The translations under genes and the position numbers were made by a program. Below the pieces are notes generated by a model. It was given only the letters and a program-made list of their open reading frames with translations. It was not told where the DNA came from and did no database searches. Positions 1-5,277 of a stretch of DNA of 5,277 nucleotides are shown one piece after another. Each line of letters starts with the position of its first letter. The stretch's first letter is position 1. The DNA is from Desulfosarcina sp. (GTDB lineage Bacteria > Desulfobacterota > Desulfobacteria > Desulfobacterales > Desulfosarcinaceae). The stretch spans positions 1 to 5,277 of the forward strand of contig DAOWNV010000197.1 of assembly GCA_030642405.1 (NCBI GenBank), given 5' to 3'.

Positions 1-222
1 AAAACCGAGGAATCGCCACCTGACGAAATAGCAGAGATAGAGCAAGCAGAAATGTTATCAGTAACTGAGAAACAGCTGGAAAATGCGCTGGAACGGGTGA
101 TTGAAAAGGTTTACGGTGAAAAAATCGAGCAACTCCTAATCCAATCCGTTGAAAAGACCATTAAACAGGAAATTGAAAATATCAAACGAACACTGATGGA
201 CGACAACCCTTCAGAATCCTAA
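1..222 (+). CDS. C-terminal end of an acidic helical protein (5' end outside window)
   Basis: Reading frame 1 is open from the first base to the TAA at 220-222, giving the last 73 residues of a protein whose start lies to the left. The visible part is rich in Glu, Lys, Ile and Gln. After a Pro/Glu-rich linker (residues 1-17) it forms one long amphipathic helical stretch from about residue 22 to 66, with hydrophobic residues at heptad-like spacing (LENALERVIEKVYGEKIEQL). In layout it resembles the helical tails seen at the C-terminus of some deltaproteobacterial response regulators and of PopZ-like proteins, but this is recalled similarity only and no catalytic motif is visible. An internal ATG at 52 lacks a ribosome site, so a separate 56-residue gene is less likely than a truncated longer one. 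The terminator at 301-333 ends its transcript. Confidence 0.7.
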   Translation, partial: KTEESPPDEIAEIEQAEMLSVTEKQLENALERVIEKVYGEKIEQLLIQSVEKTIKQEIENIKRTLMDDNPSES

Positions 223-300
223 ATTCGCATCTTGGGTCTTTTATTGTAAATCTGAACAATTCTCAGGATTGCCTTCAGGTAGTGAAACATCATCTTTACA

Positions 301-333
301 GGGGATTAGGCTTAATCCCCTTTTCCTTTTTTT
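301..333 (+). terminator. Rho-independent terminator between the upstream gene and valS
   Basis: GGGGATTA (301-308) and TAATCCCC (313-320) form a perfect 8-bp stem closing a 4-base GGCT loop. It is followed directly by TTTT, CC and seven T (321-333), the classic intrinsic terminator layout on the + strand. It lies 79 bases after the upstream stop codon and 49 bases before the valS start. It therefore either ends the upstream transcript or, if a promoter lies before it, acts as an attenuator in the valS leader. Bases 223-300 otherwise contain no gene that I can support. Confidence 0.9.
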
Positions 334-368
334 ATCGGCCCAGATAAATTGACAGGGCGTTTTTGCAC

Positions 369-374
369 AAGGAG
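369..374 (+). promoter_or_regulatory. Ribosome binding site that fixes the valS start
   Basis: AAGGAG at 369-374 lies 7 bases before the ATG at 382, which is ideal spacing. This decides the start of valS: the same frame stays open back to a TTG at 349, but that would add an 11-residue extension with no ribosome site of its own, and it would place the AAGGAG inside the gene. Confidence 0.9.
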
Positions 375-381
375 AACTTTC

Positions 382-3033
382 ATGAGTCGTAAAACATTGG
401 ATAAGAGCTATTCCCCCAAAGAAGTGGAAGAACGCTGGTATGCCTTCTGGGAACAGGAGAAACTTTTCGCTGCAATCGAGAAAACTGAGAAAAAAACCTA
501 TTCCATAGTAATCCCCCCTCCTAATGTTACCGGTGTACTCCACATGGGGCATGCTCTGAACAACACCATGCAGGATATCCTGTGCCGTTATCGGCGTTTG
601 AAAGGGGACAGCGTCCTGTGGATGCCGGGAACCGACCACGCCGGTATAGCAACACAAAATGTGGTTGAAAAGAAACTGGCCGCCGAAGGGTCCGACCGCC
701 ACCAATTGGGGAGAGAAGGATTCATAGACGAGGTCTGGAAATGGCGTGAAGCATCCGGCAGCGCCATTATAAATCAACTGAAGCGACTCGGTGCGTCCTG
801 TGACTGGGACAGGGAACGCTTTACCATGGACGATGGGCTTTCCAAGGCAGTTCGAACCGTATTCGTGCAGCTTTACGAGGAAGGTCTTATTTATCAGGGA
901 GACTACATCATCAACTGGTGCTGCCGTTGTCATACCGCCCTTTCCGACCTGGAGGTGGAACATGAGGAGGTTGACGGCAACTTCTACCACATCAGGTATC
1001 CATTTTCCGATGGGTCGGGGTCGATTACTGTAGCCACAACCCGTCCCGAAACCATGCTGGGGGATACCGCTGTAGCCATCCACCCGGAAGATGACCGCTA
1101 TGCTGATCTATCGGCAACCAAAGTGATTCTTCCTTTGATGAACAAAGAAATTCCCATCATCAAGGACTCCTATGTGGACCTTTCCACCGGTACGGGCGCA
1201 CTGAAAGTCACTCCCGCCCACGATCCCAACGACTTTGAGATCGGCACTCGACACGACCTGCCCAGCATCAAGGTCATTGGAGATGACGGGACCATGACTG
1301 AAGCGGCCGGCCGTTTTGCCGGGTTGGATCGCTTTGCCTGCCGAAAGGCCGTGGTCGAAACCCTCGAAGCTGAAGGTTTGTTGGAACGGATCGACGCTCA
1401 CAAGCACAGTGTCGGCCACTGCTATCGTTGTAAAACCGTGGTGGAACCAAATCTTTCGCGCCAGTGGTTCGTCCGAACAAAGCCTCTGGCAGAAAAAGCC
1501 ATCGAGGCAGTGGAGACGGGCAAAACCCGTATTATACCAGAATCATGGTCCAAAACCTATTACGAATGGATGTATAACATTCGGGACTGGTGCATTTCAC
1601 GACAAATATGGTGGGGTCACCAAATACCGGCATGGACCTGTCAAAGCTGTAACAAAATGATAGTGGCTATGGATGCGCCCGACACATGCCCCAAATGCGA
1701 TTCCGCCGACCTTGTTCAGGAAACCGACGTACTGGATACGTGGTTCAGTTCTGCATTGTGGCCTTTTTCCACCATGGGTTGGCCCGATCAGACCCAACTG
1801 CTGAAAACCTATTACCCAACTTCCGTTTTGGTGACCGGGTTCGACATCCTCTTTTTCTGGGTGGCCCGTATGATGATGATGGGTCTTCATTTCATGAAAG
1901 AGATCCCGTTCTCCGATGTTTACGTCCATGCCCTCGTCCGCGACGAAGAGGGTAAAAAAATGAGCAAATCCAAAGGCAATGTTATCGACCCTTTGAATGT
2001 TATCGACCAATACGGAACGGATGCCTTCCGTTTTACACTGGCAGCTTTCGCCGCCCAGGGTCGTGATGTTAAAATGAGCGAAAAACGGGTGGAAGGCTAT
2101 CGTCATTTCATCAACAAACTATGGAACGCAGCCCGTTTCGCTCTCATGCATTTGGAAGACGGCAATTTTGAAATGGACGAAACGAACATCTCCTTGCAGG
2201 ATCGATGGATTCTATCTCGATTAAGCCGAGTGGTAGAGCAGACCGAAAAGGCGCTGGATGAGTACAAGTTCAATGAGGCTGCCGCCGCCGTCTACCAGTT
2301 TGTATGGCACGAATTGTGCGATTGGTACCTGGAAGCGATCAAGCCCATTTTGTACGATGATACCGGAAATTCGGAAAAAGCCGCTACACGCTCCGTTTTG
2401 TGGAAGGTTCTAAAGGATGCATTGATCCTTTTGCATCCCTTTGCCCCTTTTGTCACAGAGGAGATCTGGCACTCAATGCCAGGTTGTGATGGATCCATCA
2501 TGAAAGCGGCATGGCCGGACAACATCCAGCCTTTCTACGATGAAGCTTCGGAAGCACAGATGGAAACCGTTATGGCCGCTATTACCGGCATCCGAAATGT
2601 GCGCGGTGAGATGAACATCTCGCCCTCCGCCATGTTGAATGTGGTTGTTCATCCGGAAGACCCTATGGTAGGCGAGGTGGTGAAAAGCAATCGGGAACTT
2701 ATCCTGAATCTGGCCAAACTTAGTGACCTCTTTGTCGATCAGGCTATAAAACGGCCCAAAATAGCTGCAACCATCCTAATCAATGGCGCCACTATTTATG
2801 TTCTTTTGGAAGGCATCATCGACTTTGCGCAGGAGCGGTCTCGACTGGAAAAAGGAATCGGAAAGCTTAACAAAGAACTGATCGGCATGAACAAAAAATT
2901 GAGCAACGCGGATTTTCTCAATAAAGCCCCAGCTAAAGTAGTTGAAGGTGTCCGGGAAAAACATGATGCCATGCTGGAAAAACAACAGGCGCTGGAGGCG
3001 ACCTTGAAGAGAATTAAGGAAATAATGGAATAA
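382..3033 (+). CDS. valS: Valyl-tRNA synthetase (EC 6.1.1.9)
   Basis: This cytoplasmic class I aminoacyl-tRNA synthetase joins L-valine to tRNA-Val using ATP and hydrolyses mischarged Thr-tRNA-Val. The 883 residues match the usual family length. The HIGH signature is HMGH (54-57) after PPPNVTG, and KMSKS is at 526-530. The CP1 editing domain shows TTRPETMLGDTA (219-230) and GTGALKVTPAHDPND (270-284), with D281 in the amino-acid-binding position. Cysteine pairs at C180/C183 with C347/C350, and C420/C423 with C436/C439, look like two zinc knuckles of the Thermus/Bacillus type. RQIWWGHQIPAW (407-418) and DTWFSSALWPFSTMGWP (452-468) are family-typical. The helical anticodon-binding domain spans about 605-760, and the C-terminal coiled-coil arm that contacts tRNA runs about 812-883. 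The reading frame is intact and no key residue is missing. nadC begins 5 bases after the stop. I found no T-box sequence in the leader. Confidence 0.98.
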   Translation: MSRKTLDKSYSPKEVEERWYAFWEQEKLFAAIEKTEKKTYSIVIPPPNVTGVLHMGHALNNTMQDILCRYRRLKGDSVLWMPGTDHAGIATQNVVEKKLAAEGSDRHQLGREGFIDEVWKWREASGSAIINQLKRLGASCDWDRERFTMDDGLSKAVRTVFVQLYEEGLIYQGDYIINWCCRCHTALSDLEVEHEEVDGNFYHIRYPFSDGSGSITVATTRPETMLGDTAVAIHPEDDRYADLSATKVILPLMNKEIPIIKDSYVDLSTGTGALKVTPAHDPNDFEIGTRHDLPSIKVIGDDGTMTEAAGRFAGLDRFACRKAVVETLEAEGLLERIDAHKHSVGHCYRCKTVVEPNLSRQWFVRTKPLAEKAIEAVETGKTRIIPESWSKTYYEWMYNIRDWCISRQIWWGHQIPAWTCQSCNKMIVAMDAPDTCPKCDSADLVQETDVLDTWFSSALWPFSTMGWPDQTQLLKTYYPTSVLVTGFDILFFWVARMMMMGLHFMKEIPFSDVYVHALVRDEEGKKMSKSKGNVIDPLNVIDQYGTDAFRFTLAAFAAQGRDVKMSEKRVEGYRHFINKLWNAARFALMHLEDGNFEMDETNISLQDRWILSRLSRVVEQTEKALDEYKFNEAAAAVYQFVWHELCDWYLEAIKPILYDDTGNSEKAATRSVLWKVLKDALILLHPFAPFVTEEIWHSMPGCDGSIMKAAWPDNIQPFYDEASEAQMETVMAAITGIRNVRGEMNISPSAMLNVVVHPEDPMVGEVVKSNRELILNLAKLSDLFVDQAIKRPKIAATILINGATIYVLLEGIIDFAQERSRLEKGIGKLNKELIGMNKKLSNADFLNKAPAKVVEGVREKHDAMLEKQQALEATLKRIKEIME

Positions 3034-3038
3034 CCCAC

Positions 3039-3869
3039 ATGCATACCATAGACGAGTTGATCCAATTGGCGTTGAAAGAAGATATCGGTCCAGGAGACAT
3101 TACCACGGACAATTTGGTGGAACCGGGTACCCATGGTCGGGGCATCATTATTGCGAAAGAGGAACTAATCATTGCCGGCCTACAGGTGGCGGAAAAAGTT
3201 TTTTCCCAGCTGGAACCACAGATCAAGTTTAGGGCGTTCTACACCGATGGAGACCGTGTCTCGGTTGGAAGCACCGTCATCCGGATCGAAGGTATGTTGT
3301 CTACACTTCTCAAGGGAGAACGCACAGCCTTGAACTTTCTTCAACGCCTATCCGGCATAGCAACCCTGACACGTGCCTATGTGGAAGAGGTTGCCGGAAA
3401 ATCGGTAACGCTGGTGGATACAAGGAAAACCACTCCAGGTTGGCGGGTATTGGAGAAATACGCGGTACGAAAAGGCGGCGCTCACAACCACCGTATGGGC
3501 CTTTATGACGGTGTTCTGATCAAGGACAACCACATCGCCGTCGCCGGTGGGATAACAAGTGCCGTTAAACGCACGCGTCAGGCTGTTTCTCACCTGGTAA
3601 AAGTGGAAGTGGAAGCGTCTACTTTAAAAGAAGTCAACGAGGCTCTATCGGCAGGCGCAGACATTATCATGCTTGACAATATGAACATTGAGCAAATCCG
3701 TCAGGCAGTGAGCGTCATCGATAAACGAGCCTTGGTGGAAGTGTCCGGCGGTGTCACCCGAGAAAAGCTCAAAAATCTGGCCCAAACCGGTGTGGACCTT
3801 ATTTCCATCGGTGCCCTCACCCACTCCGCCGTAGCCGTAGACTTGAGTATGCGTATTGAGCCAATGTGA
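3039..3869 (+). CDS. nadC: Nicotinate-nucleotide pyrophosphorylase, carboxylating (quinolinate phosphoribosyltransferase, EC 2.4.2.19)
   Basis: NadC converts quinolinate and PRPP to nicotinate mononucleotide, CO2 and pyrophosphate, the third step of de novo NAD synthesis after NadB and NadA. It acts in the cytoplasm, usually as a dimer or hexamer. The 276 residues are normal for the family. Active-site residues, by comparison with characterised NadC, are R95 (GERTALN), R129 and K130 in DTRKTTPG (127-134), H151 and R152 in RKGGAHNHR (144-152), K162 in KDNH, E190 in KVEVE and D213 in MLDN. The phosphate-binding SGG (236-238) and GAL (258-260) close the barrel. The ATG at 3039 is the natural start because LIQLALKEDIGPGDITT is the usual N-terminus. 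Its ribosome site is weak (GGA at 3027-3029, inside the end of valS), and with the 5-base gap this suggests translational coupling to valS. No nadA or nadB is visible in the window. Confidence 0.97.
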   Translation: MHTIDELIQLALKEDIGPGDITTDNLVEPGTHGRGIIIAKEELIIAGLQVAEKVFSQLEPQIKFRAFYTDGDRVSVGSTVIRIEGMLSTLLKGERTALNFLQRLSGIATLTRAYVEEVAGKSVTLVDTRKTTPGWRVLEKYAVRKGGAHNHRMGLYDGVLIKDNHIAVAGGITSAVKRTRQAVSHLVKVEVEASTLKEVNEALSAGADIIMLDNMNIEQIRQAVSVIDKRALVEVSGGVTREKLKNLAQTGVDLISIGALTHSAVAVDLSMRIEPM

Positions 3870-3895
3870 GCCGCATCTCTGTACGACAATATAAC

Positions 3896-3939
3896 GTGCC
3901 TTGTTCTCACCATCAAATTTATGAGAATGCTTTTGGCAC
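3896..3939 (+). promoter_or_regulatory. Candidate leader hairpin A before the rhomboid gene
   Basis: GTGCC (3896-3900) pairs with GGCAC (3935-3939). Inside it, TTCTCA (3904-3909) pairs with TGAGAA (3922-3927), extended by two G-U pairs, around a 12-base loop. The result is a two-tier stem of 5 and 8 pairs with an uneven internal loop. No T-tract follows, so it is not a typical terminator for nadC. Its right half (3924-3936) is the same sequence used as the left arm of the longer pairing with 3991-4003, so the two structures exclude each other. The individual stems are short and could arise by chance. Confidence 0.3.
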
Positions 3940-4003
3940 CTTAAGGGAGAGGAAGCTGTGTTGAAATACCGCGACCCCCGATACCGCAACTCGGAAGCAT
4001 TCT
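3924..4003 (+). repeat. Inverted repeat / candidate leader hairpin B spanning the upstream reading frame
   Basis: AGAATGCTT (3924-3932) is the exact reverse complement of AAGCATTCT (3995-4003). With G-U pairs the helix continues inward to 3936 and 3991, giving 13 pairs in RNA around a 54-base loop. The loop carries the Shine-Dalgarno and start of the 15-codon frame at 3958. The right arm is that frame's last codons, just 18 bases before the rhomboid ATG. A 9-bp perfect match in a 150-base gap is expected by chance in only a few percent of such gaps, so it is suggestive but not proven. Confidence 0.4.
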
Positions 4004-4005
4004 GA
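3958..4005 (+). CDS. Putative 15-residue upstream peptide (uORF) before the rhomboid gene
   Basis: A strong Shine-Dalgarno region, TAAGGGAGAGG (3942-3952), lies 5-8 bases before a GTG at 3958, with a TTG directly after it at 3961. The frame reads MLKYRDPRYRNSEAF and stops at TGA 4003-4005, 16 bases before the rhomboid ATG and in a different frame from it. The peptide is basic and repeats Tyr-Arg (TACCGC at 3967-3972 and 3982-3987). The ribosome site is far better than that of the rhomboid gene, which has none. A leader peptide that feeds ribosomes to the rhomboid start by reinitiation, or that controls the hairpin overlapping its last codons, is a reasonable inference. It matches no family I know and may be untranslated. 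Confidence 0.35.
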   Translation: MLKYRDPRYRNSEAF

Positions 4006-4021
4006 TAAATACGATAAAAAC

Positions 4022-4993
4022 ATGATACCAATTCGCGATACCATCCCGTCTAAAACTGTTCCGGTCGTAAACAATACGCTTATCGGCATCAACGTAGTGT
4101 TCTTTCTTGTTCAACAGGCCCAAGGACCTGCCCAGGATTATTTTATCTACCTCTATGGACTAGTTCCGGCCAAGTTCACCGTTCCTCAGGTCTCTGCCTA
4201 TTTTTCCTTACCCCAGCAAATCCTCTCCTTATTCACCTTCATGTTTCTACACGGGGGGTTTATGCACCTGATCGGAAACATGTGGTCCCTTTATATTTTC
4301 GGCGACAATGTTGAAGAGCAACTCGGATCAGCTCGATACATCTTTTTTTATTTACTTTGCGGACTGGCATCGGGGATGGTTCATTTAATGTTCAACACCT
4401 ACTCCAATGTTCCTACCATTGGTGCCAGCGGCGCCATCGCCGGTGTCATGGGTGCCTATTTCATACTCTACCCCCATTCACGGATACTCACCTTGATCCC
4501 GATTATCATCATCCCCTGGTTTGTCGAGATACCGGCGTTCTTTTATTTGGGGGTTTGGTTTCTTCTGCAATTTTTTAATGCGGCAGGAAGCTCAGGACAT
4601 GCCGGCGGGATCGCCTGGTGGGCTCACATCGGCGGTTTTGTTTTCGGGATCCTATTTCTCAGGTTGTTCGAACGGATCCCCCATCTCGGCGTTACCGATC
4701 GAATGCGCGATTTTACCTGGAAAAAGAAGTCTTCACGGTTCCATGTAGTGAACCCTGGACGTAGCAACAAAAAAGATCTTTTCGGCACACTTACCATTAC
4801 CCAATACGAAGCCATGGTGGGGGCCCGAAAAATGATTTCCGTTCCAACCGGATTAAGGAATCGGTTGTACAGGGTCGTTGTCCCTCAGGGTGTAACAAAC
4901 GGTCAGGTATTGCGGTTGAAAGGGTTAGGTACCCCCAATACTGATGGTACCCGGGGTGATATGATGTTAAAAATCAAAATACAGCCTATCTGA
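4022..4993 (+). CDS. Rhomboid-family intramembrane serine protease with a DnaJ C-terminal-like cytoplasmic domain
   Basis: Residues 1-220 are a six-helix rhomboid core of the inner membrane (S54 family), which cuts transmembrane substrates within the bilayer. Helices lie at about 13-32, 66-94, 103-124, 134-151, 157-185 and 197-216. The catalytic serine is S136 in GASGA (134-138), and its partner is H202 in AHIGGFVFG. H82 and N86 in MHLIGN match the oxyanion-hole residues of GlpG. The start MIPIRDTIPS is the standard N-terminus of this subfamily and ATG 4022 is the first start in the open frame, yet no Shine-Dalgarno precedes it. After a basic linker (about 229-252), residues 253-323 resemble a DnaJ/CbpA substrate-binding domain: an EAMVGARK element (263-270), then VPQGV (287-291), NGQ (293-295), RLKGLGTP (298-305) and GD (312-313). 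There is no J domain. Six helices place both ends in the cytoplasm. Substrate unknown. Confidence 0.95.
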   Translation: MIPIRDTIPSKTVPVVNNTLIGINVVFFLVQQAQGPAQDYFIYLYGLVPAKFTVPQVSAYFSLPQQILSLFTFMFLHGGFMHLIGNMWSLYIFGDNVEEQLGSARYIFFYLLCGLASGMVHLMFNTYSNVPTIGASGAIAGVMGAYFILYPHSRILTLIPIIIIPWFVEIPAFFYLGVWFLLQFFNAAGSSGHAGGIAWWAHIGGFVFGILFLRLFERIPHLGVTDRMRDFTWKKKSSRFHVVNPGRSNKKDLFGTLTITQYEAMVGARKMISVPTGLRNRLYRVVVPQGVTNGQVLRLKGLGTPNTDGTRGDMMLKIKIQPI

Positions 4994-5106
4994 ATCTGTT
5001 GCGGAGTACAGGTTGCGCAGCCAAAGTGCGGCCTGAGGAAACACAATCACGATAATCCGGATAGACTCGTTAATACGTGATTTATAGGAACTCCCGACAA
5101 TATTAT
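4994..5106. other. Spacer between the rhomboid gene and the right-edge reading frame
   Basis: I find no gene here. A possible hairpin pairs CAGG/CCTG (5009-5012 with 5032-5035) and CGCA/TGCG (5016-5019 with 5027-5030), but no T-tract follows, so it is at best a weak or rho-dependent 3' end for the rhomboid transcript. A second inverted repeat, AATCACG (5045-5051) and CGTGATT (5076-5082), has a 24-base centre and lies just before the right-edge frame, where it could be an operator or a chance match. Confidence 0.4.
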
Positions 5107-5277
5107 ATGTTCATAGCAAGAAATACTGGAGCACAAGATTATTTTGCAATTTCGTTAGAAAATGCATGGAATATATTCCGAAATGCATATCAAGGTTTAA
5201 GTGGTGTTGGCCGGACTGTTCAAGGGCCTGTTATGTCGGCAGATCCAGGTAAAATACAGATATTGGGAATCAATGAA
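5107..5277 (+). CDS. Unrecognised partial reading frame running off the right edge
   Basis: From ATG 5107 the frame is open for 57 codons to the window end with no stop. The same frame is open back to 5074, so a GTG at 5077 is an alternative start that would add 10 residues. Neither start has a convincing ribosome site: AGGA at 5086-5089 is 17 bases from the ATG. The other forward frames and the reverse strand are broken by stops, which favours this frame. The visible protein begins MFIARNTGAQDYFAISLENA and contains GLSGVGRTVQG, with no signal peptide, membrane segment or motif that I recognise. The stretch 5101-5277 is about 37% GC against roughly 50% elsewhere, so it may be accessory or horizontally acquired DNA, or the remnant of a broken gene. 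Confidence 0.45.
   Translation, partial: MFIARNTGAQDYFAISLENAWNIFRNAYQGLSGVGRTVQGPVMSADPGKIQILGINE

Noticed and set aside
232..260. TTGGGT (232-237) and AACAAT (255-260) with a 17-base spacer as a promoter for valS
   Set aside because: It matches only 3 of 6 and 4 of 6 consensus bases; this is chance level, so I do not list it as a feature.
349..377. Perfect -35 hexamer TTGACA at 349-354 as a valS promoter
   Set aside because: The -10 position 17 bases on reads GAGAAC and overlaps the ribosome site, so no credible promoter or leader is left.
349..381. TTG start at 349 giving an 11-residue N-terminal extension of valS
   Set aside because: AAGGAG at 369-374 with ATG at 382 is a better start, and the family N-terminus begins near residue 5 of the shorter form.
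223..381. T-box riboswitch in the valS leader
   Set aside because: There is no conserved T-box motif such as AGGGTGGNACC and no specifier-loop architecture in the 159-base gap.
241..1083. 280-residue open frame on the - strand opposite the start of valS
   Set aside because: It overlaps the strongly supported valS coding sequence, has no ribosome site or recognisable motif, and reads as a codon-bias shadow.
1978..2008. 13-bp direct repeat AATGTTATCGACC at 1978-1990 and 1996-2008
   Set aside because: It encodes NVID twice in the normal valS sequence after KMSKS, where related enzymes show a similar amino-acid pattern.
1597..2106. 169-residue open frame on the - strand inside valS
   Set aside because: It lies opposite the KMSKS region of valS; its His-rich runs simply mirror the ATG-rich valS codons (four Met at residues 497-500).
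3867..3895. TATAAC (3890-3895) as the -10 of a rhomboid promoter
   Set aside because: The -10 is decent, but no -35-like hexamer occurs at 16-18 bases upstream (TGAGCC), so the support is too weak.
3921..3944. 7-codon frame MRMLLAP starting at ATG 3921
   Set aside because: It has no ribosome site and is too short to support; the frame at 3958 has much better initiation signals.
5009..5082. Integron attC-like recombination site before the right-edge frame
   Set aside because: I considered it because of the inverted repeats and the AT-rich gene without a ribosome site, but no paired RYYYAAC/GTTRRRY core sites or integrase are visible.

Overview
The window reads as bacterial chromosome of roughly 50% GC. 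It holds two complete housekeeping genes, one complete membrane protease gene of unusual architecture, and a partial gene at each edge, all on the + strand. The protein features (a valyl-tRNA synthetase with two pairs of CxxC zinc knuckles, NadC directly behind it, a helical protein tail in front of valS, and a rhomboid with a DnaJ-like tail) fit a Gram-negative bacterium, perhaps a Desulfobacterota (deltaproteobacterial) lineage. That taxonomic guess comes from recalled protein style and gene order, not from a search.

Layout. Bases 1-222 are the 3' end of an acidic, helical protein. A clear intrinsic terminator follows at 301-333. valS (382-3033, 883 aa) starts from a good AAGGAG ribosome site, and nadC (3039-3869, 276 aa) follows after only 5 bases, so the two are almost certainly co-transcribed. 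A 152-base gap comes next (3870-4021). It holds two mutually exclusive inverted-repeat pairings and a 15-codon upstream reading frame with a strong Shine-Dalgarno sequence. The rhomboid gene itself (4022-4993, 323 aa) has no recognisable Shine-Dalgarno. The last 284 bases are a short spacer and then an AT-rich reading frame (37% GC) that runs off the right edge and that I do not recognise.

How the genes work. ValS charges tRNA-Val for translation, and NadC makes nicotinate mononucleotide in de novo NAD synthesis. They share a transcript but no pathway. The rhomboid is an inner-membrane serine protease with its Ser/His dyad intact. Its cytoplasmic C-terminus looks like the substrate-binding domain of DnaJ/CbpA without a J domain, which suggests a link between intramembrane proteolysis and recognition of unfolded protein. 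That fusion and the possible regulated leader in front of it are the points most worth following. I see no CRISPR array, IS element, tRNA or rRNA gene, or defence or toxin system.
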